Part shown: positions 25,784 through 36,004 of the stretch, piece after piece
Layout: the number at the start of each line of letters is the position of its first letter
Numbering within the stretch: position 1 is the first letter of the stretch
Source: Anaerolineaceae bacterium
GTDB taxonomy: Bacteria > Chloroflexota > Anaerolineae > Anaerolineales > Anaerolineaceae
Direction: 5' to 3'
Assembly: GCA_002702705.1 (NCBI GenBank)
Contig: PABH01000053.1
Coordinates: 124,001-188,000, forward strand
Length of the DNA stretch: 64,000 nt
Notes under the pieces: model-generated
The model's database searches: none
What the model was told of the DNA's origin: nothing
Seen by the model: only the letters and a program-made list of their open reading frames with translations
Program-made: the position numbers and the translations under genes

Positions 25784-26218
25784 ATGACACAAAAAAACAA
25801 CCTTGAATCGATAAGTACTATAAATGCCAACAGCCTAAATAATCCTGCTGATCGAGATTCGAATCGTTGGCAAAATATTCAAAATAAAAACTATAATTGG
25901 CATCCTCCAACAGATGTTTATGAAACACAATCAGAACTGGTTATCAAAGTCGAAATTGCAGGTATGGAAGAAAGCCACTTTGATATTTCCATCGATAAAA
26001 ATGTTCTAATAATCCGTGGTATTCGAATTGACACGACGAGCCCTGAAAGAAAGGCTTACCATCAGGTTGAAATTGGTTTTGGGGAGTTCACAACCCAAAT
26101 TGAAATTAATATCCCCCTAGACCATGAAAACTCCTCTGCAGAATACGAAAATGGATTTTTAACAATCAAGATTCCAAAAGCGCTGCCAAAACAAATAAAA
26201 ATTACAAAAAAAGATTAG
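25784..26218 (+). CDS. Hsp20 / alpha-crystallin family small heat-shock protein
   Basis: 144 residues. The alpha-crystallin domain (about 42-140) starts WHPPTDVYETQSELVIKVEIAGM and includes FDISIDKNVLIIRGIR and AYHQVEIGFGEFTTQIEINIP. The usual C-terminal GFLTIKIPKA is present; the last residues contain KQIKI, matching the I-x-I oligomerisation motif. It holds unfolded proteins in solution. It lies 8 bases before lon, so chaperone and protease are probably expressed together under stress. No CIRCE-type repeat was seen upstream. Confidence 0.92.
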   Translation: MTQKNNLESISTINANSLNNPADRDSNRWQNIQNKNYNWHPPTDVYETQSELVIKVEIAGMEESHFDISIDKNVLIIRGIRIDTTSPERKAYHQVEIGFGEFTTQIEINIPLDHENSSAEYENGFLTIKIPKALPKQIKITKKD

Positions 26219-26226
26219 AAAATATC

Positions 26227-28719
26227 ATGGAAGAAAAAAAACAAAATTTTGATGAAATCAATGATCCCGAAGAGGGAAAACACACATCGCCAAACGATTC
26301 AAGTTTTGATATCGAAGATGAAGAACAAAGTAGTCCAGATGTACCAAAAACACTGCCAATCTTGCCATTAAGAGGTATTGTTGTATATCCACAAACAGCA
26401 GTTCCTTTGACAATAGGACAACCAAGGTCAGTGCAATTGGTTGACGAGGTTATGGCGACCAATCGCATGATTGGCTTACTCACTTCCAACAATCCTGAAT
26501 TAGAAAACCCAAATCCAGAAGATTTATACAATGTGGGTACGGTTGCAACCATTCATCGAATGTTTCGTGCTCCGGATGGTACGATTCGATTGGTTGTCCA
26601 AGGGTTATCAAGGTTCAAAATAGTTGAATTTATTTCTAAAGAACCTTATTTAAAAGCCACAATTGAACCCTATCCAGAAGATGAAGATTCATCCATTGAA
26701 ACGGAAGCTTTAGCAAGAAGCGTTAGGGAGCAATTTCAGCATATTGCAGAAATGATACCCTCTATTCCTGGAGAACTGGTTGCATCCATTACATCAATCC
26801 AAGACCCTTTACAAACCGCTTATACAATCAGCAATTTCCAAAGAATGGAAGTTTCTGATAGCCAAAACATACTGGAAATTGATTCAATTCATGAGAAATT
26901 AAAAAAATTGGTAAATATTCTCACCAGAGAAAGTGAAGTTCTCGAAATCGGTCAAAAAATACAAAACGAGGCGCGAGAAGAAATTGATAAAGTACAACGT
27001 GAATATTTTTTAAGAGAACAACTTAAAGCAATTCAACGAGAACTTGGTGAAGGAGATGAAAATTCCGTAGAAATCAACGAATTTCGTAATAAGATTAGCA
27101 CCCTAGGTATGCCCGAAGAAGCAGAAAAATTAGCCTTACGCGAATTAGATCGTCTTGAAAAACTCCCCGCTGCTGCTGCAGAATATGGTGTTATCCGAAC
27201 ATTTGTTGAGTGGATTGTTTCTCTCCCTTGGTCTGAAACATCTGAAGACAACCTTAATATTCCTCATGTTAGGAAAATTTTAGATAAAGATCACTATGGG
27301 TTAGAAGATGTAAAAGAACGAATATTAGAATTTTTAGCGGTAAGAAAGCTTTTTAAAGACCGAGAAACACTCGAAGATGACGCTAAGTTGGAAACAAATG
27401 ATCCTATTAGAAAAATGCATCAGGGATTCATATTGTGTTTTGTGGGTCCTCCTGGCGTCGGAAAAACCTCTTTAGGCCGTTCAATAGCACGTGCATTGGG
27501 AAGAAAATTTATTCGACTGTCTTTGGGTGGTGTAAGGGATGAGGCAGAAATCAGAGGCCACCGCCGTACATATATTGGTGCAATGCCGGGAAGAATTATT
27601 CAATCACTGCGGCGAGTGGGTACAAAAAATCCGGTGTTTATGTTAGATGAGATCGATAAGGTAAGTTCAGATTTTCGAGGAGATCCAGCCTCTGCTTTAC
27701 TAGAAGTGCTCGATCCTGAACAAAATTACGAATTTCGGGACAATTATTTAGAAGCACCATTCGATCTATCTCAAGTAATGTTTATTACTACAGCAAATCA
27801 GCTTGGCACGATACCATCCCCTCTTTTAGACCGCATGGAAGTAATCCAGATTTCCGGATACACCGAAAATGAAAAATTAAATATCGCACAAAAGTACTTG
27901 GTACCCCGGCAGCTCAAACAAAATGGATTAGAGCCTGAAGAAATTAATTTCGATCAAGCAGCACTTAAACATATCATACGTGCTTACACAAAAGAATCCG
28001 GTGTTCGAAATCTTGAAAGGGAAATTGGCACGATATGCCGAAAAATTGCAACAGCAATAACTGAAGGTAAAACAATTCCAGAGATGATTTCAGCCCAGGA
28101 AGTAAGTGAGTTGCTCGGAAAACCTAAATTCCATGAAACAGATGAAATTATCCGACGAACATCTTTGCCCGGAGTTGCCACTGGTTTGGCGTGGACTCCT
28201 GTTGGAGGTGATATTTTGTTTATCGAAGCAACCAAAATGCCGGGCTCAAAAGGCTTTACGATCACCGGATCAATTGGCAAAGTCATGCAAGAATCAGCAC
28301 AAACAGCTTTGTCGTTAGTTCGTAGTAAAGCTGCAGAATTAAAGATATCACCGGATGATTTTGCAAATAATGATGTCCACTTACATGTACCCGCTGGTGC
28401 ACAACCAAAAGATGGACCATCTGCTGGAATAACGATTACTACCGCCTTAGTTTCATTATTTACAAATCGTTTGGTAAGAGCTGACATCGCTATGACAGGC
28501 GAAATTTCATTAAAAGGTCAGGTGCTTCCAGTAGGTGGTATTAAAGAAAAATTATTAGCTGCACATCGATCCGGAATTAATACAGTCATTCTTCCAAAAA
28601 ATAATGAAGTTGATCTAGACGATATTCCAGAAGAAATCAAAAAAGAAATGACCTACCACTTAGTCGAAAATATTGAAGATGTCCTAAAATTTGCATTAGA
28701 ACCCGATCCAAAAAAGTGA
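26227..28719 (+). CDS. lon: ATP-dependent protease La (Lon)
   Basis: 830 residues in LonA order: N-terminal substrate domain (about 38-230, starting LPILPLRGIVVYPQ), coiled coil, AAA+ module with Walker A GPPGVGKTS (about 406-414) and Walker B VFMLDEIDK, and the C-terminal protease domain. The catalytic Ser is in PKDGPSAG (about 732) and the Lys in GGIKEKLLAAHR (about 775), so the Ser-Lys dyad is intact. The first 37 residues are an acidic extension. It degrades misfolded and regulatory proteins. Start at 26227 is 8 bases past hsp20; the ribosome site is weak, suggesting coupling. A receiver protein gene follows after 10 bases. Confidence 0.96.
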   Translation: MEEKKQNFDEINDPEEGKHTSPNDSSFDIEDEEQSSPDVPKTLPILPLRGIVVYPQTAVPLTIGQPRSVQLVDEVMATNRMIGLLTSNNPELENPNPEDLYNVGTVATIHRMFRAPDGTIRLVVQGLSRFKIVEFISKEPYLKATIEPYPEDEDSSIETEALARSVREQFQHIAEMIPSIPGELVASITSIQDPLQTAYTISNFQRMEVSDSQNILEIDSIHEKLKKLVNILTRESEVLEIGQKIQNEAREEIDKVQREYFLREQLKAIQRELGEGDENSVEINEFRNKISTLGMPEEAEKLALRELDRLEKLPAAAAEYGVIRTFVEWIVSLPWSETSEDNLNIPHVRKILDKDHYGLEDVKERILEFLAVRKLFKDRETLEDDAKLETNDPIRKMHQGFILCFVGPPGVGKTSLGRSIARALGRKFIRLSLGGVRDEAEIRGHRRTYIGAMPGRIIQSLRRVGTKNPVFMLDEIDKVSSDFRGDPASALLEVLDPEQNYEFRDNYLEAPFDLSQVMFITTANQLGTIPSPLLDRMEVIQISGYTENEKLNIAQKYLVPRQLKQNGLEPEEINFDQAALKHIIRAYTKESGVRNLEREIGTICRKIATAITEGKTIPEMISAQEVSELLGKPKFHETDEIIRRTSLPGVATGLAWTPVGGDILFIEATKMPGSKGFTITGSIGKVMQESAQTALSLVRSKAAELKISPDDFANNDVHLHVPAGAQPKDGPSAGITITTALVSLFTNRLVRADIAMTGEISLKGQVLPVGGIKEKLLAAHRSGINTVILPKNNEVDLDDIPEEIKKEMTYHLVENIEDVLKFALEPDPKK

Positions 28720-28729
28720 AACACACCAA

Positions 28730-29125
28730 ATGAAAAACAATACACCCAAAACGATTTTTGTGATTGAAGACGACCAAACAATGCGTTCATTGTTGAATAC
28801 ACTGTTGGAAATCGAAGGTTATAATGTAACAACCTTTTGTGATATCGGTCTATCACAGTTCATTAAAGAAATCGAATTTTATAAACCCAATGTAATTCTA
28901 ATGGACATCCATTTGAAAGATTTTAATGGCATAGAGGCATTAAAGACAATTCGTTACACAGAAACTATCAAAAATACATGTGTTCTCATTTCTTCTGGTG
29001 AATATTTAGAAGTGGAAGCTGTGAAAGCCGGTGCTACCGGATTTTTATTAAAACCATATATTCCAAACGATTTATTAGAACTCATATCCACATGTATTCA
29101 GAAGGAGAATAACCCCATTGAATAA
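28730..29125 (+). CDS. Receiver-only response regulator
   Basis: 131 residues, one CheY-like domain with acidic pair D14/D15 in VIEDD, phospho-acceptor D59 (LMDIHLKDFNG) and K108 (LKP). It lacks an output domain. The next gene, a PHP-AlbA_2 fusion, overlaps its end by 8 bases, so this receiver may control that protein. No histidine kinase gene is in the window. Confidence 0.9.
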   Translation: MKNNTPKTIFVIEDDQTMRSLLNTLLEIEGYNVTTFCDIGLSQFIKEIEFYKPNVILMDIHLKDFNGIEALKTIRYTETIKNTCVLISSGEYLEVEAVKAGATGFLLKPYIPNDLLELISTCIQKENNPIE

Positions 29126-30878
29126 AAGAACCGCACGTACCAATGCTAAATGGTACAAAATGGATGTTCACATCCACACCGCTGCCTCAAGCGATTTTCA
29201 ACAACCACAAACTTCAATGTTGGAAATTTTACAAAGAGCAGAAGCGAAAGGAATGGATATTATTGGTATTACTGACCATAATACTGTTTCTGGCTTTCGA
29301 AAAATGTCTCAAGAAATCAGCCAATTGGAAATGCTTAAGGGTTTAAACAGATTATTACCTAACGAAAAAAGTCGTTTAGATGAATATCATCGTTTATTAA
29401 ATAAAATATTAGTATTACCAGGATTTGAGTTTACAGCCACCTTTGGGTTCCATATCCTTGCACTTTTTTCCCCATCAAAATCAATACGGGAAATCGAACA
29501 CTTACTCTTGAACTTGAATATTCCAGAAAAATTAGTTGATGAAGGTGCTTCAACCGTTGGAGCAACCACTGATGTTTTACAAGCATATCAAGCGATTAAT
29601 CAAGCCGGGGGGTTTGTTATTGCAGCACACGCTAATTCCTCCAATGGCGTTGCTATGCGTGGATTTAATTTTGGTGGTCAAACGAAAATAGCATACACAC
29701 AAGATCCAAACTTGCATGCTTTAGAAGTGACTGATCTCGAGCAGGAAGGGCGTAGAACTACTGCCTCTTTCTTTAATGGTACTAAACCAGAATATCCTCG
29801 CCGAATGCACTGTATTCAAGGGTCGGACTCCCATCGCTTAATTCGCGATATAAACCGGAAAAAGAATTTAGGTGTTGGCGATCGGGCAACCGAAATATTA
29901 CTTGAAGAAAAAAGCTTTGAAGCCATTCTTAATGTTTTCACAGGAAATGATTTTTCCAAAACCAGACCTTTACGGGAAGTGTCTGCGCCTTCGTTTAATT
30001 TTATATTATCTGCTCTGGAAGAAGGGGCTAATATTATTCAAGATTTTCATCCCTCAATGACTATTCGCGGTGGCAAGTTGTATGCAATTCTGGCGGATAT
30101 TTGTGCATTCTCTAATACAAATGGCGGAACTTTATATATAGGAGTAGATCCAGAAAATAAAAACAACCCACCAGGTGTTCCTAATCCGCAAAAAAATATC
30201 GAGTTAATCGAAAAAGAAGTCAACAACCGAATCAGCCCACCGATTAAATGCGAAATCGATGTTCAAGATCTCAAAAATAAAAAAATATTACGCGCTATTA
30301 TATCTCGCGGTGAAGATGCCCCTTATGCATTGGATGAGAATAAAATTTATATTCGTGAAGAGGCAGAAACTAGCTTGGCTGTTCGAGATGAAATTGTTGG
30401 CTTAGTTATGCGTGGAAAAAACCTTACAGTCTCCTCTTACCAGCCACAAAAAGAAAGTGCATCCACCTCTCAGATAGAAGAACAAAAAACCTTAAATAAG
30501 ACCTCTACTGCAGATGATTCTGTAATCGAGCCAAAAACTGGAATCGAATTATTACCCCCTCAAGAGCGAAACGGGACGAAATATTTCGTTTTAAGGGATT
30601 TAAGAAATGGAAACACTGTAAAAAACGTGACCCAAAAATCTGCAAGAAGATTATGGCAATATGCAATTAAGCGATACAACGAGGTCTCACCCAATATTCA
30701 AAAAATAGATGTGACATGGCAAGGCAATTATGGCATTATAAGGAAATATAATGTCCTAAATTACACTAATTATGATTTGGTTTATAAACAGGATAACGCA
30801 TACAGATATTTCTTTGGCGTTACCTCCAACGGAATTCATGGACCTTGGAAAAGTTTAGTTGGAGAAATGGATGATTAA
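29118..30878 (+). CDS. PHP-domain / AlbA_2 (Schlafen-type) fusion protein
   Basis: 586 residues, probable TTG start at 29118 with AAGGAG 10 bases upstream. The N-terminal PHP domain (about 14-285) shows metal ligands in MDVHIHT (H18, H20), ITDHN (D53, H54), IAAHANS and GSDSHRL. It is a probable phosphoesterase. A central domain (about 300-435) matches AlbA_2 (formerly AAA_4): [20 protein letters not shown] and [13 protein letters not shown]. AlbA_2 occurs in Schlafen-like proteins and bacterial regulators that bind nucleic acid. The last 110 residues form a further mixed domain ([10 protein letters not shown], then [15 protein letters not shown]) that I do not recognise. It overlaps a receiver gene and precedes a MogA/MoaB gene by 8 bases. 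Confidence 0.85.
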   Translation: MNKRTARTNAKWYKMDVHIHTAASSDFQQPQTSMLEILQRAEAKGMDIIGITDHNTVSGFRKMSQEISQLEMLKGLNRLLPNEKSRLDEYHRLLNKILVLPGFEFTATFGFHILALFSPSKSIREIEHLLLNLNIPEKLVDEGASTVGATTDVLQAYQAINQAGGFVIAAHANSSNGVAMRGFNFGGQTKIAYTQDPNLHALEVTDLEQEGRRTTASFFNGTKPEYPRRMHCIQGSDSHRLIRDINRKKNLGVGDRATEILLEEKSFEAILNVFTGNDFSKTRPLREVSAPSFNFILSALEEGANIIQDFHPSMTIRGGKLYAILADICAFSNTNGGTLYIGVDPENKNNPPGVPNPQKNIELIEKEVNNRISPPIKCEIDVQDLKNKKILRAIISRGEDAPYALDENKIYIREEAETSLAVRDEIVGLVMRGKNLTVSSYQPQKESASTSQIEEQKTLNKTSTADDSVIEPKTGIELLPPQERNGTKYFVLRDLRNGNTVKNVTQKSARRLWQYAIKRYNEVSPNIQKIDVTWQGNYGIIRKYNVLNYTNYDLVYKQDNAYRYFFGVTSNGIHGPWKSLVGEMDD

Positions 30879-30886
30879 ACACTAGA

Positions 30887-31375
30887 ATGAATATTTGTAT
30901 TTTAACGATCTCTGATCGATCATCAAAAGGGGTTCGAGATGATCTCTCTGGTCCAGCCATCTTAAATAAAATTGAATCATTGGGTTGGAATTCAGTTGGG
31001 TATGAAATTATTCCTGATGAAATTAATATTATTCGTGACCAATTAATTCAATGGTGTGACGAAATTGTTCCAGATATTATTTTTACTACTGGAGGTACAG
31101 GATTTGCACCTCGCGACGTTACACCAGAAGCTACTGAAAAAGTTATCGATAAAAAAACTCCTGGCATTTCAGAATATATTCGTTTACAAAGTATGAAAAT
31201 CACTCCTCATGCAATGCTCTCAAGAGGTATCGCTGGTATCCGAAAAAAAACATTGATCATCAACCTACCTGGAAGCCCAAAAGCGGCTTTAGAGAGCATT
31301 GATTTTATACTTCCTGCACTTCCACATGCAGTAGAATTGATTCATAACGATCCTAAATCAGAATCAAATCACTAA
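30887..31375 (+). CDS. Molybdenum cofactor biosynthesis protein of MogA/MoaB family
   Basis: 162 residues. The molybdopterin-binding fold is marked by TISDRSSKGVRDD (about 6-18), FTTGGTGFAPRDVTPEA (about 65-81), HAMLSRGIAGI (about 107-117) and LPGSPKAALESI (about 127-138). MogA adenylylates molybdopterin before metal insertion; MoaB forms are similar and the two cannot be told apart here. It would supply cofactor for the Mo hydroxylases at the left of the window. Its stop overlaps the convergent DUF58 gene by 4 bases. Confidence 0.92.
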   Translation: MNICILTISDRSSKGVRDDLSGPAILNKIESLGWNSVGYEIIPDEINIIRDQLIQWCDEIVPDIIFTTGGTGFAPRDVTPEATEKVIDKKTPGISEYIRLQSMKITPHAMLSRGIAGIRKKTLIINLPGSPKAALESIDFILPALPHAVELIHNDPKSESNH

Positions 31376-32676
31376 AATAATTGAGATTGAATAACTGAAC
31401 CAATCGGATCACCAAACTGAACAAGAGCAAATGGAATATTCTGAAATTCTAAATAAGATTTTACTTCAGAAACTTGGGAAACGCCCCCAAATGATTCCCG
31501 GTCGATTAGTATCAGAACGGGATTAAGATTTTTACGAATTAAGATTTCTAAGGCAATTTGAATATTTTCTCTTGTGTTTGGTGTAATTAAAACAACCGTA
31601 CTTCCTCGTGGAATTTGTTGGGCCATTGCCTCAATTAATCCATTCACAGGTAGTGAGCCATCACCTTCCAGAAAAGCCAATGTCTCCAGTATTTTTCCTA
31701 ACTGTCTCTCACCTTTTTCTGCCGGAATAACCGACATAATCCGGTCTGCACATGCAAAACCAACAGTTTTTTCTGCTTTTATATAAAAATTGATTAACGA
31801 AGAGGCAATACTTACACCGTATTCAAAGGTATCTGGAGGTAATTTAAATCCATCATCTTGTTTCCATGCCCAAAAAGCATCCACAATTAATGAATCTGCC
31901 TCTTCTTTTGATTTTTCTCTAGTAAAATTGGCAACTTTATCTCCATCTAATAAAACCCAAATATCAGCTTGTGGATCGCGATCAAATTCTTTTACCATGA
32001 ACCGATCTCTTTTTGCACTGCTCCGCCAATGAATATGGCTTAAAGGATCACCAGGTTGGTATTCTCTGACACCTGATGCAAATGATGTTGCATCTAATCC
32101 TTTTTGTCGAATTACCCTTCCTCCCGGCAAAAAACCAGGAGGTTCTGCTGCATGTTCAATGGGCTCGGTATAAGGCAAAACAATCAACTTCTTATCGCCA
32201 AAAAATAGTTTCTCACTTAAGAACATCCCAAAAGGATCTCCTGACCGTAATAATGTCGGTCCTAACACAAATGATCCTCGTTGTGTGAGAATAGATCTAG
32301 CATTATAAAAACGATTTTGGCGCGGACCAACACGCGAAAGCACCTTTGAGCTAGATTTGCCTGGTATTTCGCTTAAATCCTGAATATCAAGCCATAGACG
32401 CCACAAACCAACAGGGTTAATGATTTCAAACCGTTCTTCAAACACATTTCCGACCTGCAATCTTAATACTCGTTGCGTTCTTTGAACACTCATTTTTCTT
32501 ATGGATAACCATGTCCAAACCCAATTAACCAAGATTAAGAATAAACCTAACAATGCTAACCGAAGGAACACAACACGAGAGTTTGGAAATACAGAGTATT
32601 GACCTGTATACCAAGTCGCTAAAAATGCCAAAACAACAATCGCGGTGATATACCAAAATGTTCTACGAACGATCAT
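31372..32676 (-). CDS. DUF58 family membrane protein
   Basis: 434 residues. Two N-terminal helices (about 8-25 and 31-52) precede a cytosolic part with the DUF58 core GVREYQPGDPLSHIHWRSSAKRDRFMVKEF (in part, about 199-228). A VWA-like beta-alpha region follows (about 228-430). DUF58 proteins are regularly encoded beside MoxR ATPases and are thought to be their clients or partners. Here moxR ends directly before this start (TAA then ATG). Its exact role is not known. Confidence 0.92.
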   Translation of the reverse strand: MIVRRTFWYITAIVVLAFLATWYTGQYSVFPNSRVVFLRLALLGLFLILVNWVWTWLSIRKMSVQRTQRVLRLQVGNVFEERFEIINPVGLWRLWLDIQDLSEIPGKSSSKVLSRVGPRQNRFYNARSILTQRGSFVLGPTLLRSGDPFGMFLSEKLFFGDKKLIVLPYTEPIEHAAEPPGFLPGGRVIRQKGLDATSFASGVREYQPGDPLSHIHWRSSAKRDRFMVKEFDRDPQADIWVLLDGDKVANFTREKSKEEADSLIVDAFWAWKQDDGFKLPPDTFEYGVSIASSLINFYIKAEKTVGFACADRIMSVIPAEKGERQLGKILETLAFLEGDGSLPVNGLIEAMAQQIPRGSTVVLITPNTRENIQIALEILIRKNLNPVLILIDRESFGGVSQVSEVKSYLEFQNIPFALVQFGDPIGSVIQSQLF

Positions 32677-33648
32677 TTAATCATTTCTTCCACTAAAATC
32701 GCCACCTGGAACGCGAACCGTGTTTAATATTTCACTGACAATCTGATCGGCAGAGAGATTTCTTAATCGAGCTGAAGGCTGAATGACCATTCTATGGCCC
32801 ATTACATAATTAGCCAAACTTTTTACATCGTCTGGCAAAACAAAATCTCTTCCTAAAGTCGCAGCTCTTGCCTGACTCACTCTATATAAACTTAAGCTGC
32901 CTCGAGGACTAACTCCAAGGTAAACATCTTCATGATTTCTGGTAGCACGGCTTAACTCAACAATATATCTTTTTATCGGATCTGAAATATATACCGTTTT
33001 TATTGCTTCTTGAGCTTCTAAAATCTCTTTTTCAGTAACAATTTCTGATATATCTTCAATCGGATGTCTTAATTGTTGAAGCTCAAGTATATGAATTTCA
33101 TCCATTAGATTTGGATAGCCCATCTTAATTCTCATTAAAAAGCGGTCAAGTTGGGCCTCTGGCAAAGGAAATGTGCCTTCATACTCGATAGGATTTTGGG
33201 TAGCTAAAACCATAAAAGGATTAGGAAGTATATAGGTAACTCCATCAACAGTTATCTGCCTTTCTTCCATTGCTTCCAATAAAGAAGATTGCGTCTTGGG
33301 AGTTGCTCGATTAATTTCATCTGCAAGAACTATTTGAGCTAAGATTGGACCAGGTCGAAATTCAAATTCTCTTGTATTTTGGTTGAATATTGATACGCCT
33401 GTTACATCACTAGGCAGCATATCCGGTGTAAATTGAATCCGGTTAAATGAGCAGCCTAATGATTTTGAAAGACTTTTTGCCAATACCGTTTTTCCAACAC
33501 CAGGAACATCATCAATCAATAAATGCCCTTGACATAACAAACCAATAATGACCTGGTCAAGTATTACGGATTTTCCCACAATTACTTTTTCTAAATTCCG
33601 CATCAGTTTCTCTGAAAACTGCTTTACTTGGTGTAATTTTTCATCCAT
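32677..33648 (-). CDS. MoxR family AAA ATPase
   Basis: 323 residues. Walker A GVGKTVLAKSLSK (about 46-58), Walker B VLADEINRATPKTQSSLLEAMEE (in part, about 105-127), sensor-type ATQNPIEYEGTFPLPEAQLDRF (about 149-170) and a C-terminal lid. MoxR ATPases act as chaperones that insert cofactors or mature protein complexes together with DUF58/VWA proteins. GAGGAG precedes the ATG at 33648. It forms a two-gene unit with DUF58; the YfhO genes upstream lie 49 bases away and could belong to the same transcript. Confidence 0.94.
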   Translation of the reverse strand: MDEKLHQVKQFSEKLMRNLEKVIVGKSVILDQVIIGLLCQGHLLIDDVPGVGKTVLAKSLSKSLGCSFNRIQFTPDMLPSDVTGVSIFNQNTREFEFRPGPILAQIVLADEINRATPKTQSSLLEAMEERQITVDGVTYILPNPFMVLATQNPIEYEGTFPLPEAQLDRFLMRIKMGYPNLMDEIHILELQQLRHPIEDISEIVTEKEILEAQEAIKTVYISDPIKRYIVELSRATRNHEDVYLGVSPRGSLSLYRVSQARAATLGRDFVLPDDVKSLANYVMGHRMVIQPSARLRNLSADQIVSEILNTVRVPGGDFSGRND

Positions 33649-33697
33649 TGCATCTCCTCTTTGAATAAATAGTATTGTAAATAATCTTTTTTAAATT

Positions 33698-36004
33698 TCA
33701 AAAAGTATTTCTAAGGATAAATAACATAAGAAAACTAACGAGCGAAATCATAAATCCCAATCGATAACTGAATGGTTGGTAGAATAAAATAATTTTATGA
33801 TTTCCTGCAGGTACGTTTAATCCAGTAAACAAATAATCCGCCTCTTGAAGTTCAATTGTTTCTCTGTCGTCCAATATCGCCTTCCATCCTGGATAATAAT
33901 TATTTCGAATAACCAACCATCCATCGTTATCACTGGTATATGAGATTTCAAATGTATTCGCACTTTTATGCTGATAATGGACTGTGGCATCGGATAAGGA
34001 AGCGTTTTTTGGATTTTTATTCTGTAAGTCTTCTTTTTCAGTTAAAAATAAGCATCGGTTTACATTATTAATGTTCTTATTGTAAAGCAATTCTTTTAGG
34101 ATTTCATCAGCCGGACGCACCAGGCTGCAGTTATACCATTGAACAATATCGTCACTTTTTATATTGGCAATATTAGGAAAATCCACCCAAGGAGAATCCA
34201 AAGAAACAAATTTGGTAACACCCATATTTTTTAATACGGATTTTTGGTCGTAGATTGATAAAGTCGATAAATTGGTCATAAACATTGAATAATTACCAGG
34301 AACAAACGGGTCAAAATTATTAATCATTTGATATTGTGGGCTGAATAAATTTGTGTCAGGCAAAAACATCAAATCTTCTGATGATCTGGAATTAAAATCC
34401 TGAAATCTATCAAAACGAAAATTTTGATTAAATTTAATAAATTCTTCCGATCTTTTTTCAAGATAAACAATCTCAGATGTCCATCTTTCATTCTTTTGAT
34501 GAATCGGATCATAAAAATGATAATGTGCAAACTGATTATTTTGGTTTGCAAACCAATAAAGGTCAAGAAAAACTACCAACAAAATAAAAATATTGATTAG
34601 ATTTTTGTGTTTTTTAAACCATCGGTTTTTAATGATTGACAACCCACCAAAAAGTACGGAAAGCATTGAGCCCAAATAGAGGGAATTTACGATGGAAACA
34701 GGTAAGTCTATTAAATATGTTCGACTTACAAAAACACCAATTATTATTGCAATAAAAATGAAAATAAATATACCGGTTTTTCTTGCAGGAATTTGTTTTT
34801 TTTGCCAAAAAGCAAAACCAGCTGCAGCTAAAATTGAGCCACAAAATGTGTAAATCAGGATAAAGCGGCTAGGTGCCTGAAACAAATCAAATGTGGGAAT
34901 ATAATGGTAAAAAAATGGGAATAAAATAAAGTTTTTTCCTAGCGCCATCAAGAAACTAAAAGGAATCAGGACAAAACAAACTCGATAGAATAATATTTGG
35001 ACTGAAGACATTTTTTCTTTATTTCGAAGAATGATAATAATCGCAAAAATTATAAAAATAAAAGAAAAAACACCAAGATATATATGATCTTCCCAAAAAT
35101 TACCCCCACCCAAATAACGCCCAAACATTGGATTTCCCCAAAAATCAGGAAAAACAATTGATAGGATTCTCCATGGCCAAAAGGAATAATTAGTTGCATA
35201 AGCAAAACCCACTTCATCACTACGTTGTGATTGTAGTAAATATTCAGCTGTAGGGATTAACTGAATTGCACAAACCCCGATACTTATTAAAATATTCAGA
35301 GCGTATGTTATCATTAATTTAAATTTGTGGCTATGCGAAAACCACATGGCCAGAAAAAAAATACAACTGACCAATAATGTATAATAAGTCGTTTGAGCGT
35401 GTCCAGCTAATAATTGCATCGATATCGGAATAATCAAATCTAATCGAATATACTTTATTGATTTTTTGTCTTTTCGAAAAAGATCATAAACGCCAATGAT
35501 TATCCAAGGCATCCAAACCATTGCCCAAATCATACTTATAAAATTTATCCGATTTATTAAATAACCACTCAAAATAAACACAATACTGCCAAGTATTTTT
35601 GCAGATGTATTTAATTCAAGTTTAGTTAAAAGTCTGTAAAAACCTACCCCACCCAACTGTAAATGAAAAACTAATAAAATAGTGTATCCAAAAAATAAAC
35701 CTCGTGGTGGGTCAATCAAATAAAATATGATTAAACCCCAATTAGGTGGATAAAATAATGCGGATTGATAATTTGCTAATAATGGAGCTCCCCACCCATT
35801 ATAAGGATTCCATAAGGGGAGATTTCCTTGAAGAATCTGCTGAATGGCATATTCCATCCAGGGGAAAAATTGCGTTGATGTAGTTCCCCAATATAAAACT
35901 TTTTTATAGAAAATTGCTTCAATAAAGAAAATCAAGGGAGTTATTAATACTATGAAGAGAGCAAATGTATTTTTGTTTTTAATTATTTGCCTAAGCTTAT
36001 TCAT
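33698..36004 (-). CDS. YfhO family polytopic membrane protein (copy B)
   Basis: 768 residues with about 12-13 membrane helices and a large exposed C-terminal domain (about 480-745). The C-terminal block NNYYPGWKAILDD, then GLNVPAGNHKIILFYQP, is the YfhO signature; the final helix follows. YfhO-type proteins resemble GT-C glycosyltransferases and in Bacillus are linked to lipoteichoic acid glycosylation; the N-terminal LWNPYNGWGAPLLANYQS matches the first GT-C-like loop. Its start overlaps the upstream partner gene by ATGA. It is a paralogue of the 700-residue protein at 37575-39677. Probable role is transfer of sugars from lipid carriers to envelope glycans. Confidence 0.85.
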   Translation of the reverse strand: MNKLRQIIKNKNTFALFIVLITPLIFFIEAIFYKKVLYWGTTSTQFFPWMEYAIQQILQGNLPLWNPYNGWGAPLLANYQSALFYPPNWGLIIFYLIDPPRGLFFGYTILLVFHLQLGGVGFYRLLTKLELNTSAKILGSIVFILSGYLINRINFISMIWAMVWMPWIIIGVYDLFRKDKKSIKYIRLDLIIPISMQLLAGHAQTTYYTLLVSCIFFLAMWFSHSHKFKLMITYALNILISIGVCAIQLIPTAEYLLQSQRSDEVGFAYATNYSFWPWRILSIVFPDFWGNPMFGRYLGGGNFWEDHIYLGVFSFIFIIFAIIIILRNKEKMSSVQILFYRVCFVLIPFSFLMALGKNFILFPFFYHYIPTFDLFQAPSRFILIYTFCGSILAAAGFAFWQKKQIPARKTGIFIFIFIAIIIGVFVSRTYLIDLPVSIVNSLYLGSMLSVLFGGLSIIKNRWFKKHKNLINIFILLVVFLDLYWFANQNNQFAHYHFYDPIHQKNERWTSEIVYLEKRSEEFIKFNQNFRFDRFQDFNSRSSEDLMFLPDTNLFSPQYQMINNFDPFVPGNYSMFMTNLSTLSIYDQKSVLKNMGVTKFVSLDSPWVDFPNIANIKSDDIVQWYNCSLVRPADEILKELLYNKNINNVNRCLFLTEKEDLQNKNPKNASLSDATVHYQHKSANTFEISYTSDNDGWLVIRNNYYPGWKAILDDRETIELQEADYLFTGLNVPAGNHKIILFYQPFSYRLGFMISLVSFLMLFILRNTF

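Noticed and set aside
31372-33648. MoxR-DUF58 pair as a defence system
   Set aside because: The pair is very common in ordinary genomes as a chaperone unit, and no nuclease or toxin gene is beside it.
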